From positions 51,721,220 to 51,785,219 of the forward strand of contig NC_087063.1 of NCBI RefSeq assembly GCF_963678635.1: a stretch of DNA of 64,000 nucleotides. The letters are read 5' to 3'. Shown here piece by piece: positions 10,060-22,500 of the stretch. The stretch comes from Symsagittifera roscoffensis (Eukaryota; Xenacoelomorpha; Acoela; Convolutidae). Below the pieces are notes generated by a model. The model was not told the origin of the DNA. It searched no databases and saw only the letters and a list, made by a program, of their open reading frames with translations. The stretch's first letter is position 1, and each line of letters opens with the position of its first letter. The position numbers were made by a program, and so were the translations under genes.

Positions 10060-10960
10060 TCATCCAACTATCGCAAATGAATCAGACAGAGGTGTTGTTT
10101 AGGTCGCATGATCAAATGGAGCATCAGGTCATAGATAAGGTGCAACAATGAAAACTTCATCCGTTTGATTGGCCTGGCACGAGGAAGGCTTGCGAGAGAT
10201 GGATCAATGCGTGCTTGTTATGCCTGTAGGTGAAGGTTCAACAAAAATTGAAGCTCCCACAAAATCGTTCGAAAGGTCGAAAACCAATGAGGTTGTGCAG
10301 ATAGACCACCAAAAATCTGCATGACGGAAAAGGGGTACAATCAGATCCTAGCAATCATAGATCGTTTCACGAAACCGGCGGAAGCAGTACCATGTCAAGC
10401 AGCGTCGACAGAGGAAATTTGTGATCACCTAATAACGCCAAGGATCTCAAGATATGGTTAACCCATGACATTTCAATCGGACAACGGGAAAGCCTTCGTC
10501 GGGGATCTGACAAAAGGGTTAATAAAGAGATCCCACATTGCTCAAGCACATTCGACGACCTATAATTAACAGATGAAAGAACTGTTGGAAAGGCAGAAAA
10601 GGACACTGGTAAACATGCTTAGAGTATAGTGCTGTAGGTACATAACAGTTTGGGAGGGTAATTGCCGCAAGTAGTGGGAGCGCACAACAGCTCGCAACAC
10701 TCGACAACGTGGATCAGTCAATTCATGATGCTGACGGGCAGCGAGGAAGCAATGCCATTGAAATTCTTCTACCCAAAACACGAAGGACAGAAGACTTCAC
10801 CCCAGGCTTACGTGAGAGAGGCAATCAACAGAAAATACGAGTTGAAAGATCTGTGTAGACGTAATGCAGCTCAAGCACAGATGAGACAACGCAAAAAATA
10901 CGACGAGAGGATACTACAAGCCAAGCCGTACACGGTGGGACAATAGGTATGGGTTTTAGA
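10060..10960 (+). pseudogene. Integrase region of the decayed copy
   Basis: Pieces match the main copy: an F-R-S-H-D-Q-M-E-H stretch (HHCC zinc site with its two histidines), A-C-L-L-C (only one of the usual CX2C arrangements intact), a core strand S-D-N-G-K-A-F-V-G-D-L-T-K, and the C-terminal part at 10662-10946 ending in Y-T-V-G-Q. There are many stops. The order and spacing follow the main element at 31.6-32.5 kb. Confidence 0.72.
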
Positions 10961-11379
10961 ATGTCATCCCGCCAAAATCGACCAATAACTTATTGATGAA
11001 ATGAGTAGAACCATTCATGACAACAGAGGTACACCAGCAAGATCGCTTGAGCATGGGACTAGCTGCGCAGTAAGAAAATCTGAAGCCTCATGTACCGTCA
11101 CCTGAGTATTGGTGTGTACCTCAAAATATGGAGGGGCTGGAGTAACTGATTTGGCAACCGGCATGCAAGGTGAACGAGAAGGGCACCAGGGAGAAAAACG
11201 ATGGCAACGAGATCTCAAACATGGGTGACAACGAGATGATAGAAGTCCACTTGGATGGAGGTTCTTTTGCGGTAGAGGATTGGCATGAGCCGGAGCACAG
11301 TGAGGTGCCGGAGTCGGTAGAACCAGACAAGCCAATCACATGACAATCGACAAGAAGAGGCGGACGCAAGAAAACCAGC

Positions 11380-11706
11380 ATGAGATACAAAAGATATGGA
11401 GACGACTTCTTGATCGACGAAATAAAGCCGGAGGAGATAGCGGCAGAGATGGTGAGAGTAGGTGACTGTATCCCGAACCAAGAGTGGCAGACCATCGATA
11501 ATGACGAATCATTCTCGCAGTATGATCACAGTGTTCCGGAGCGGGAGATGGATCTGGACCATTGCAAAACAGAAATGAGAGAACAGACAAACTTGAGAAT
11601 TCTAGAGTCGATATATGGTCTAATAGTAGGTGAACAGGAGGGACAAAGCAAGCAACGAGTTACCTATCTGCAAGTAAATACGTTAAGGAAAAAAACCCCT
11701 CTATAG
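11380..11706 (+). pseudogene. Acidic post-integrase tail of the decayed copy
   Basis: A 108-codon open frame starting with R-Y-K-R-Y-G-D-D-F-L-I-D. It corresponds to the 32.9-33.3 kb tail of the main copy, which has Y-G-D-D-F-V-V-D at the same place. It is acidic with no known fold. It ends immediately before the macro-domain remnant. Confidence 0.65.
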
Positions 11707-11718
11707 GGAAGGAAGCCG

Positions 11719-11995
11719 CTAATGGAAAAATTTGAAAGAAAGAACGGTTACTCGGTGAACATCTTGATCACAGACAGCGATATCATCATTGTCAGACAGG
11801 ACCAGCGCAATCTGCATAACAGCGGACATGCGCTTCAAGACCAGGCTAGAAATGATTTCGAAAGAGAAAATCAAATGTTGATTTCCCGTTAAGGCAGTGA
11901 CCGGGTTTGGGAAACCTGTCGGCGCTCCCACCATCTGTCTCGCAGGTGCCAGGCAAATACCTGTGCTTTTTGGTAACAGCGGCCTGCGTATACTG
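11719..11995 (+). pseudogene. Macro domain remnant of the decayed copy
   Basis: The start carries N-I-L-I-T-D-S-D-I-I-I (main copy: N-I-I-L-T-D-S-D-F-I-L). After a frame change it carries A-L-P-P-S-V-S-Q-V-P-G-K-Y-L-C-F-L-V-T, against A-L-P-P-A-A-S-Q-I-P-G-K-Y-L-C-F-L-V-T in the main copy. It begins with an ATG (about 11721), unlike the main copy. It breaks off after the central strand where a deletion joins it to the SGNH-like module. Confidence 0.72.
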
Positions 11996-12139
11996 ATGGC
12001 TGCTCCTAGTCGAGAATTAGAACCGAAGAGCTTGAGAATGTCTAAGTCGGAATTGGTGGCAGCCTGGGCTGACATATCTCATGCCTTGAGAGGTTTAACG
12101 AGCTTGCGATGGGATCAAGATATAGGGATCGAGATATAG
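11990..12139 (+). pseudogene. SGNH-like module remnant of the decayed copy
   Basis: The frame reads A-P-S-R-E-L-E-P-K-S-L-R then W-A-D-I-S-H-A-L-R-G-L. The main copies at 37.38-37.49 and 39.23-39.34 kb read A-P-N-R-M-I-E-M-E-N-L-R then W-S-D-I-S-N-A-M-R-G-F. Similarity stops near 12139, taken as the right end of this copy. Confidence 0.72.
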
Positions 12140-13269
12140 GCAAGTGTGTGAAACTTATTGGATATTTTGTTTCTATCAAATTATGAGTTAAGCCAAACTC
12201 TCCTAAGTTTAGAAGACCGAAGAAAGTTGTTTAGAAATGTTATAATGAAAAAAAATTGACAATTTTACTCTAGTTTTTAATTTCAAGCTGAAGATATCTT
12301 GTGGAAGGTATTAGATGCATAATTAGTCATAAACCATTCTTCAAGGCTTAAAGTTTTTTAGGTGAGGAAGAAAATTTAATTAAAATTTCTGCTGTAGAAG
12401 CAATTTAGACATTAAAAAGTTTCATTCAACGCTAGTACACATGAATAAATAAAAAAAATTTCATTTTCTGGCAAAATTTCTTGTCTACCAATTTTTGAAA
12501 ACTTTTCAAGAAAAAACAAACAAAAAGTTTTGAAAACTTTTCATAGAACACAAAAAAAGATTATGAACGTTTCCGCCAAATATGTCTCATATATAAAACT
12601 AGGATGATGATTGTGAAAAAGTTTGTATTTATGAACAACTAGAAAATAATTGGATTTTCTCAAAATTGATACTGAGTTGTATAAGTTAGTGTTATATATT
12701 AGAGCTTTAATTTTCATTTTTTGAAAAAAATTGGGTTCCACAAATTTTCTGAAATTCATCATTTAAACTGATTTTGCTGACTTAGTAAATATCTTCTTGG
12801 ACAAAAATATTTACGTATATTTGTAAATAGGGTTTAAATATTATACCTTTTGGACAGATTCTAAGTCTGTTTTGATTGATTTGCGCGTTATTATTTTCAA
12901 AATAAGGTTTGTTTTTGAAATTTTTTTCGAGTAATCGGTAGTCGGAATTTTTTGCTGTGTTTCAGCTAGGTTTCCACATAGTCTTAGCTAGTTTTAGCAT
13001 TGTTTTGAGCAGTTAGAGAACCAAATAAAATAGCTCAATATAAATCCAACCTTAGTGTGTTCTGAAGTTTTAAAAAAAGAACAAAATCTATCTTTTTTTT
13101 CAAAATCTCTTATGACTGACTTACCATGAACCCAGAAAAATTAGTGCATTTTTTTCAATCTGAAATTTATACGTTTTACATCGTCCACACTTACCAATTA
13201 GATAACACCCGCCAGAATTTTTTCCAAAGAAACATTTCTACGCATAACGCATAAACCCCGCAAATGTAA
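12140..13269. other. AT-rich intergenic region, no gene seen
   Basis: Long A/T runs; one minus-strand frame (12541-12762) has no recognisable family and a composition like its surroundings. Nothing else supported. Confidence 0.5.
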
Positions 13270-13891
13270 CCCGGGTCGAGATCCCGCTTAAAAACCGCTC
13301 AAGATATGGGCGGTTTGAGCGGTTTTCCAGCAAGATTTGAATAGTTTGAGCGGTTTGGGCGGTTTGGGCGGTTTTTTTTCGGAAAAACCGCTCAAACCGC
13401 TCAAATATTGCTTAAAAAACCGCTCAAAAAACGCTCATTTCTTGCGGTGATTTTTTAACGGTTTTTCAAGCAAGATTTGAGCGGTTCTTAAGCGGTTTTT
13501 GAGCGGTCTTATAAAGAAAACCGATTAAAGCCAACAAAAAGTCCTCGAAAGGTAAGGTGATGCTAAGATGCAGTTGAAATTGGTTCTTTTAGACAATTAC
13601 GCTCAAAATTTTGCTTCTAAATGAGCGGTTTGAGCGGTTTTTGAACGGTTTTTCTAGATAAACCGCTCAAAACCGTTCAAGTCTTGCGCGCTGTTTTCGA
13701 GCGGTTTTTTTAGATAAACCGCTCAAAACCGTTCAAATATTGCGCGGTTCTTGAGTGGTTTTTTTAGATAAACCGTTCACAAACCGCTCAAACCGCTCAT
13801 TTTGAAACAAGATTTTGAGCGTAATTGTCTAAAAAAACCGCTCAAACTGCTCAAATCTTGCTTCAAATTAGGTGAAAAATCTCGACTCGGG
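13270..13891. mobile_element. Foldback/MITE element with CCCGGGTCGAGAT ends, copy 1
   Basis: It begins CCCGGGTCGAGATC and ends ATCTCGACTCGGG, which are inverted repeats differing at one base. The interior is a dense array of AAACCGCTCAAA-type words and their complement GAGCGGTTT in both orientations, so the whole 622 bp can fold back on itself. There is no ORF. A second copy interrupts the RTE LINE at 55867-56555. Target duplication at this copy is not clear (AA versus CA flanks). Confidence 0.78.
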
Positions 13892-14099
13892 CACTCTTCA
13901 ACCCCTGTGCAATCACTGAAACCCTATCAATTATAATTTACATCTTGTTACATTATGAGTTTTTTACCAAATAAATATATAGCACGGCAGACCGTAAACC
14001 AATAATCTCTGTTATAACATGCGGTTTGCCTTGCACCCTCGCCCCTCGATTAAGCTCCAACTTCTGCTAGAAACTAAACTTGATAAACTAAAAACAAGA

Positions 14100-16790
14100 G
14101 AACGAAACGAAATTTTAAATTACTTTAAGCAACAAGAAGCTTTTTTTCATCAAAAAGAGCTAATATAATCAGATGAAAACGTCGATAGCTCTTTGTAACT
14201 GAGTTCAGTTTTTGCTTTAAAAACTAACTAAGCAAGCCTTAATTTTTTCAGTTTTTGCTTTCAAGTTTTTTTTCTAAAGAGATGTTTTTGAACTGTACGA
14301 TCGAATTTCTGGAATTTCTTAACGTAAGTTAATAAATGGTTGAAGGATGATCCATTGGTTCTGATCTCTTCTAGGTGGTAATCTTAAATTTTGTCAAAAA
14401 AAAATCAATTTGTAACGCTTAGTGCCAGTATGTTTAAAAAACAGCCATTTCAAAATATTGAGAACTCAAGAAAGTACCGAAGAAATATTTTTTTTCGACT
14501 CCAAACTAACATAAATATAATCTGAGCGTCCAAAAAGAGCTAATATAAATAGATAAAAACGTCAATAGCTCTTTTTAGATGATATCATGGTGTAAAAAGC
14601 AAATAGAAAATTATGTTTTTTTTTCAAATGGGTCAATAGCCGGACCCCTAAAGCTTATCCCCCAAAACTTTAAAGAACTTTAAAAAAACCAAACGCGAAT
14701 TTAGGGTTAAATTTGTTGCAATCATCTATCAAATTCTTGATGGCTTTTTGGGAAGTTTGTGTAACCGCATTATCAGGACTTTTGGGAGCAATAATTGTGG
14801 GCCATAAGAGTAGTTGGAGGTTTGCAACCAGTTGCCATCTTCAACACGCTCACACGCAACGCTTAGGAGTTTTCAGGTGAATTGTGGGACTAAATGAGGA
14901 GCCAAAACTGCAGCACAATTATTTAGAAATTTGATAGAATTTATCGAAAATCTGAATAGTTTGGTTTTGAAAAAACTGTATTTAATTTTTTTATTCAAGC
15001 AGCTAAAAAGTTTGTTTTTGTTACTACAAGATTTTTGGAACCGCGCTTCGGGTTTTACAAATATACTCATTGCATCCACGCGAAACTGATTTAACGTTTT
15101 ACCGAGATTCCATCCTCAATATCGGTGGTCAGACTACAACAATATGATCGCGAGGCTCCGCCCTTTTTTGCTGATACAATACATTTGGCAGTAAAATCTT
15201 TGAATCCAAAACCAATACTTGGTGTTTAAATGCTAATACTTTAAGGCATGACTATTAAGAGGTGCTCGAGAAATTAAAACAAACAGAAATTGGAAATAAG
15301 TATGACTTTGATTTAACAAGATGAGCTTTGCTTTCTAGGACGGAGCACTATGACGCAGTACAAAACAATCGTATGTCAATTTCAAAAAGTATATCCAAAA
15401 TTGAAAACTGAATCAAGGGATGGTTTTGTGAGCATAGGCTCCATTATATGCGAATCTTGTAAAAACTTCTCACAAAAAAATGACTGATTTGGAAAAATTC
15501 CAAATATTATTGACAAGCTGGATACACATTATAGGTTTCAAGTGATAAAAATTAATTTAGCAAGCCTACATTTTTTCAGTTTTTGCTTAAAAGTCTTGGT
15601 TTTTTGTAAAGAAATGTACAATCGATTTTTAGGTAGGGTAACAAATGATTAACAGATGATCGATTGGTTTTGATCTCTTTTAGGTGTAAACTTGATTTTG
15701 TCATAAAATTTTAAGTGGTAACGCTTATTCCAGATATTTTCAAGTATTTTCAAAAACAGCTATTTCAAGTTATTGAGAGCTCAAAAGAGTTCCTAAGAAA
15801 TTGCGTGTTCCCCTTTACAAAGGCAAAAACAGTATTTTTGAGTGGTGTTTTCTTAACACCATTGTTTTTTTCTGGAACAATCTGAGAAAAGTGGTGATAA
15901 ACTACCGACAACTATGAACTCTATAAAAAAGCGAGAGATAAATTGTTTCCTGGTCTAAGCCCCTTTTTCGAAGGACAAGTTTTCCCAAGCAGATCTCGAG
16001 CCGAGAATTAATTTAACCAGCATCAAGATTGATTAGGGGAAAGAAAGGAGAAAAATAGCCTGCTGCTTCGGATGAAAAGATTACAACTTTTTTTACTCTC
16101 AAGTCAGAAAAACAGTATCTAAGCACCCATAAAGAAGTGATTTAAATAGATGAAAAATTCAATAGCTGTTCAAAGGTTTACAATGCATTTACCAAATTTC
16201 CAATTGAATCAGTAACCAACCCTACGAAACTATTTTTTAACATTTTAAAGATTTTCCAAAAAATCTAATGCAAATTTAGGGCTCAATTTGTTGAAATCGT
16301 CGACCAGACTGCTGAGTTTTTTTAGAAAAATTAAAGTACTCGAATTATTAGGACTTTTGTGGATCAAAACTAGGGGGTTGCATAGAGAAAGATGGAGTTT
16401 TGCAACCAATTACCATTGGCAACATGCTCAGAAGCATCCATCGTGTCTACTTGTGCGTTAGGCAAGGCTCTCAAAAAGCGACAAAAATGTTTGGAAGTTT
16501 TCCTGCGGATTTTCGGGTTTACTTTTATTTAATAATTACTTCTACTTAAATAATTCAAACCAAAAAATTTAAAGTTGACTAATTATTTTTTTAAAAATTA
16601 TTCATGTCAATGCAAAACTTATGTTTCATCACGCGTTTGGGAACCGAGATTGGATTTCTACAAATAAACATATTGCCTCCCCAGCAATGTCCCTAGCCGT
16701 GGGCCCTTTGTTTACTGATACATTACAGAAGCCAGTAAAATGATTGAAACCAAATTGATTTCTTGGTATTTAGATGATGAAAGATTAGCC
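14100..16790. repeat. Diverged tandem segmental duplication, two units of about 1.2-1.4 kb
   Basis: Segments of 14.14-15.24 kb recur in 15.54-16.79 kb in the same order. Examples are gcaagcct..tttttcagtttttgct, then gatctctt.taggtg.aa, then aggacttttg..tttgcaaccagttgccat, then gctgatacaatacatt.gcagtaaaat. Divergence and indels are substantial, so the offset drifts. No protein-coding similarity is visible in either unit. Confidence 0.6.
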
Positions 16791-19420
16791 GATGACTGTA
16801 AGGTATGGCTCCGAGAACTGAAAAAGTAGTAAAATTGAAAACAATGTGGCTTGTTCTTGAACACAGAAACATGGGTATTTCCTCCGGTACATGTTCCATC
16901 CTCCTAGTTCGAAAGCACAATGCTGGAACAAGGTTGCTATAAAACTTCGGTTTTTTTGTTCAAACGGTGAGGCAGTTTTGGGAAACGAAGTCAAAAAAAA
17001 AGTTGAGCGGAGTCCTTTTCTGATGAGGACATTTTTGAAATTAATTTAAAACTAGAACCTACTGATTTAGGAAATCTTATTTTCTCACCGGGATAAGTTT
17101 AGATCGCATTGAGTGAATGTCATCGCGTGCAAAATAGCAGAATAAACAGACAAATAAGCTGTTTAGAAAAGCTATTGGACTTGGCCTATCTTCGCCGACT
17201 TTGTGAAGAACATTTTGTTTCTGCAGAAGACAATTTAATCGTCGATAGATGACATTGCCTATTTGGACTGAACGTGTAACAAATTCTATACCCTCTAAAC
17301 TTGAATGCTTTTATAAAGCAATGTTTCGCATCCGCTCACGTTCCTTCTCTCTTAGAACCTTGCCATCACAGGACAAATTGGAAAAAACCAGTTGGTGTGA
17401 AGTTTATCCCAGGGGCTGCTGGCAAAAAGTTCTTCGAGGATATAACGGTTTTCAACTATCTAGACCCCAGTAGAATAATCGCATACTCGGTTTGTAGACC
17501 ATTAGCGGCGTCGGCAGAGGCAGAAGATTGAAAACTGACCAAAATTGAAAACTTTTCAATGATGGATATATTTTTCAACCGATAGTTTCTGAAATTAAGG
17601 GTACCACCGACTCTAGTACTAAGATTTTTCTACATAAACCCTGCAAGAGTTTGAACACATGTACCGAGGAACCCAGTTAAGTTAATTTTCTTCAAAAAAA
17701 TTTTGTTTGAAACACAAGTTTCAAACGCTGCTTGTGAACTCAGTATTTTAATGATAAAAACTAATCTTAACGGAACAAAATTGCAGCTTACTATAAATAT
17801 ATGATAGACTTTTAGCCTCATATCAGTTCTTTTTTTTATAAATTTCAATCAAATTACGAATTTTTGTGTACAGATGCTTGTATTCTCAGTCTGATTCGCT
17901 TGGTTTCTAACAGTTGACTCTTCACTTCTTCTCATGTTATGCTGAAATATTACCTAAGAGAAACTGAACAGTTTTCTGACGCGGAACAACGATGAGCAAA
18001 ATTGTGAAGTTGTAATTCAAGCATTTTCGAATTTACTTGAATGGTTCTGAAGGAAAATGAACTTCTGTTCAGTAATCAAATTTCAACATTTTTATGTAAA
18101 ATTTTCAAAACATTCACTTTTTTTAAAATAATTTTGAGATTTTTGTATCCTAATTAAGGTGGTGTTTATTTTTGTATTATAAAAAATTATTAATCACAAT
18201 TTATTATTGGTTTTTTACTCTTTTTTACGCCGATGACTGTAAGGTATGTCTATGAGAATTGAAAAAGTAATAAGATTGAAAAAAAAATGTGGCTTGTTCT
18301 TGAACACAAAAACATGGATATTTCATCCGGTACATGTTCCATCCTCATAGTTCGAAATCACAATGCTGGGACAAGATTGCTATGAAACTTCGGTTTTTTT
18401 GTTCAAACGGTGAGGCAGTTTTGGGAAACGAAGTCAAAAAAAAAGTTGAGCGGAGTCCTTTTCTGATGAGGAAATTTTTGAAATTATTTTAAAACTAGAA
18501 TCTACTGATTTAAGAAAAATTAATTGCTCACCGGGATAAGTTTAGATCGCATTGAATGAATGTCATCGCGTGTAAAATAGCCAATTGAAAAGACAAATAA
18601 GCTGTTTAGAAAAGCTATTTGACTTCGCCTATCTTCAAGACTTTGCGAAAAACATTTTGTGTTTGCAGAAGACAACTTAACCGTGGATAGATGACATTGC
18701 CTATTTGACCTGAAACGTGTAACAATTTGTCTACCATTTAAACGTGAATGCTTTTGTAAAAAAAAAACGTTTCGCATCCGCTCACGTTCATTCTCTCTTA
18801 GAGCCTTGCCATCACAGGACAAATTGAAAAATACCAGATTGTGTCAAAATTATCCCAGGGGCTGCTGGCAAAAATTTCTTCGAGGATATAGCGGTTTTCA
18901 AATCCTTAGACCCCAGCAGATTAATCTCATGCGTCGGCAGAGGCAGAAGATTGAAAACCGACCGCAATTGAAAACTTTTCATTGTTGGTTATATTTTTCA
19001 ACCAATAGTTTCTGAAATTAAGGTTACCACCGACTCTAGTTTTAAGATTTTTCTACATAAAATCTGCAAAATTTTGAACACATGTACCGAGGAACGAACC
19101 CAGATAGGTTAATTTTCTTCAAAAAAATTTCGCTTGAAAAACAAGTTTCAAACGCTGCTTGTGAACCCATTATTTTAATGATAAAAACTAATCTTTTCAC
19201 GGAACAAAATTGCAGATTGCAGATTACTATAAGTATATGAAAGAAGTTTAGCCTCATATCAGTTCTCTTTTATAAATTTCAATCAAATCACGTGTGCAGT
19301 TTTTGTGTGCAGATGCTAGCAATCTCAGTCTGATTCGCTTGGTTCCTAACATCTGACTCTTAACTTCTTCTCATGTTATGCTGAAATATTAGCTACAAGA
19401 AATTCAACAGGTTTTTGACG
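16785..19420. repeat. Younger tandem segmental duplication, offset about 1.44 kb
   Basis: The stretch 16.79-17.95 kb is repeated at 18.23-19.40 kb with high similarity (for example gccgatgactgtaaggtat, then gtggcttgttcttgaacaca, then ccatcacaggacaaattg, then tcaaacgctgcttgtgaac). Short frames such as 17249-17473 and 18806-19015 are shared but contain stops and match no family I recognise. The unit is probably a non-autonomous or decayed element. Confidence 0.72.
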
Positions 19421-19540
19421 GGGTACAATGATGAGCAAAATTGTGAAGTTCATTTTGTGAAGTCCCTATGAGTGCATTTACTTTTGTATCCTTTTTCCTT
19501 TGTTTGATGGGATTGATAGGCTAACAACAGCAGCTAAATG

Positions 19541-22500
19541 AAATTCAGAAGAGTAAAGAAACGTCATCAACCCAGAAGAGTAAAAATTAACAAAAGCGTC
19601 ACCAGCCCAGAAGACTAAAAAGCGTCACCAATCCAGAAGAGTAAAAAAAGTGTCACCAATCCAGAAGTGTAAAAATTAACAAAAGCGTCACCAAACCAGA
19701 AGAGTAAAAAAGCGTCACCAATCCAGAAGAGTAAAAAAGTGTCACCAATCCAGAAGAGTAAAAAAGCGTCACCAATCCAGAAGAGTAAAAATTAACAAAA
19801 GCATCACCAACCCAGAAGAGTCAAAAAGCGTCACCAATCCAGAAGAGTAAAAAAGTGTCACAAATCCAGAAGAGTAAAAAAGCGTCACCAATCCAGAAGA
19901 GTAAGAAAGCGCCACTAATCCAGAAGAGTAAAAAAGCGCCAACAATCCAGAAGAGTAAAAAAGTGTCACCAATCCAGAAGAGTAAAAAAAGCGTCACCAA
20001 TCCAGAAGAGTAAAAAAGCGTCACCAATCCAGAAGAACAAAAAGTTACAAAAGCGTCACCAAACCAGAAAAGTAAAAAAGCGCCACCAATCCAGAAGAGT
20101 TAAAAAGTGTCACCAATCTAGAAGAGTAAAAAAGCGCCACCAATCCAGAAGAGTAAAAAAGCGTCACCGATCCAGAAGAGTAAAAAGTAACAAAAGAGTC
20201 ACCAATCCAGAAGAGTAAAAAAGCGTCACCGACCCAGAAGAGTGAAAAAGTGTCACCAATCCAGAAGAGTAAAAAAGCGCCACCAATCCAGAAGAGTAAC
20301 AAAAAGCGTCATCAATCCAGAAGAGTAAAAAAGTGCCACCAATCCAGAAGAGTAAAAAAGCGCCACCAATCCAGAAGAGTAAAAAAGTGTCACCAATCCA
20401 GAAGAGTAAAAAAGCGTCACCAATCCAGAAGAGTAAAAAAGTGTCACCAATTCAGAAGAGTAAAAAAGCGCCACCAATCCAGAAAATTTAAAAAGCGCCA
20501 CCAATCCAGAAGAGTAAAGGAGTGTCACCAATCAAGAAGAGTAAAAAAGCGTCACCAATCCAGAAGTGTAAAAATTAACAAAAGCGTCACCAAACCAGAA
20601 GAGTAAAAAAGCGTCACCAATCCAGAAGAGTAAAAAAGTGTCACCAATCCAGAAGAGTAAAAAAGCGTCACCAATCCAGAAGAGTAAAAATTAACAAAAG
20701 CATCACCAACCCAGAAGAGTCAAAAAGCGTCACCAATCCAGAAGAGTAAAAAAGTGTCACAAATCCAGAAGAGTAAAAAAGCGTCACCAATCCAGAAGAG
20801 TAAGAAAGCGCCACTAATCCAGAAGAGTAAAAAAGCGCCAACAATCCAGAAGAGTAAAAAAGTGTCACCAATCCAGAAGAGTAAAAAAAGCGTCACCAAT
20901 CCAGAAGAGTAAAAAAGCGTCACCAATCCAGAAGAACAAAAAGTTACAAAAGCGTCACCAAACCAGAAAAGTAAAAAAGCGCCACCAATCCAGAAGAGTT
21001 AAAAAGTGTCACCAATCTAGAAGAGTAAAAAAGCGCCACCAATCCAGAAGAGTAAAAAAGCGTCACCGATCCAGAAGAGTAAAAAGTAACAAAAGAGTCA
21101 CCAATCCAGAAGAGTAAAAAAGCGTCACCGACCCAGAAGAGTGAAAAAGTGTCACCAATCCAGAAGAGTAAAAAAGCGCCACCAATCCAGAAGAGTAACA
21201 AAAAGCGTCATCAATCCAGAAGAGTAAAAAAGTGCCACCAATCCAGAAGAGTAAAAAAGCGCCACCAATCCAGAAGAGTAAAAAAGTGTCACCAATCCAG
21301 AAGAGTAAAAAAGCGTCACCAATCCAGAAGAGTAAAAAAGTGTCACCAATTCAGAAGAGTAAAAAAGCGCCACCAATCCAGAAAATTTAAAAAGCGCCAC
21401 CAATCCAGAAGAGTAAAGGAGTGTCACCAATCAAGAAGAGTAAAAAAGCGTCACCAATCCAGAGGAGTAAAAAAGCGCCACCAATCCAGAAGAGTAAAAA
21501 AGTGTCACCAATCCAGAAGAGTAAAAAAGCGTCACCAATCCAGAAGAGTAAAAAAGTGTCACCAATTCAGAAGAGTAAAAAAGCGCCACCAATCCAGAAA
21601 ATTTAAAAAGCGCCACCAATCCAGAATAGTAAAAAGTGTCACCAATCCAGAAGAGTAAAAAAGCGTCACCAATCCAGAAGAGTAAAAAAGCGTCAACAAT
21701 CCAGATGAGAAAAAAGTAACGAAAGTGTCACCAATCCAGAAGAGTAAAAAAGCGCCACCAATCCAGAAGAGTAAAAAATTGTCACCAATCCAGAAGAGTA
21801 AAAAAGCGCCACCAATCCAGAAGAGTAAAAAAGCGTCACAAATCCAGAAGAGTAAAAAGTAATAAAGCGTCACCAATCCAGAAGAGTAAAAAAACGTCAC
21901 CATCCCAGAAGAGTAAAAAAGCGCCACCAATCCAGAAGAGTAAAAAAGTGCCACCAATCCAGAAGAGTAAAAAAGCGCCACCAATCCAGAAGAGTAAAAA
22001 AGCGCCACCAATCCAGAAGAGTAAAAAAGCGTCACCAACCCAGAAGAGTAAAAAGCGTCACCAATCCAGAAGAGTAAAAAAGCGCCACCAATCCAGAAGA
22101 GTAAAAACGCGCCACCAATCCAGAAAGTAAAAAAGTGTCACCACTCCGGAAGAGTAAAAAAGCGTCACCAATCCAGAAGAGTAAAAAAGCGTCACCAACC
22201 CAGAATAGTAAAAAAGCGCCAACAATCCAGAAGAGTAAAAAAACCCCACCAATCCAGAAGAGTAAAAAAGTGTCACCAATCCAGCAGACTAAAAAAGCGC
22301 CACCAATCCAGAAGAGTAAAAAAGTGTCACCAATCCAGAAGAGTATAAAAAAGCGCCACCAATCCAGAAGAGTAAAAAAGCGTCACCAAACCAGAAGGGT
22401 AAAAATTAACAAAAGCGTCACCAATCCAGAAAAGTAAAAAAGCGTCACCAACCCAGAAGAGTCAAAAAGCGTCACCAATCCAGAAGAGTAAAAAAAACGT

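Larger units (their letters stand above)
8516..12139 (+). mobile_element. Decayed, 5'-truncated copy of the large gypsy-like element (pol, macro, SGNH-like)
   Basis: From about 8519 the translation follows the RNase H region of the element at 25.3-45.3 kb (R-E-F-I-K-G-Y-A-D-K, then C-E-A-P-V-L-G-M). It proceeds through the long linker, the integrase, the acidic tail, the macro domain and a piece of the SGNH-like module, in the same order. It is full of stops and frame changes, lacks gag, protease and RT, and has a large internal deletion joining the middle of the macro domain to the middle of the SGNH-like module. It is older than the main copy and independently confirms that the extra genes travel with pol. 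Confidence 0.82.

Noticed and set aside
17150-17535. Possible THAP-like zinc-finger fragment (L-C-E-E-H-F) in the 17.2 kb unit
   Set aside because: The residues are not conserved in the duplicate at 18.6 kb, no C-x-C start motif is found upstream and stops intervene.
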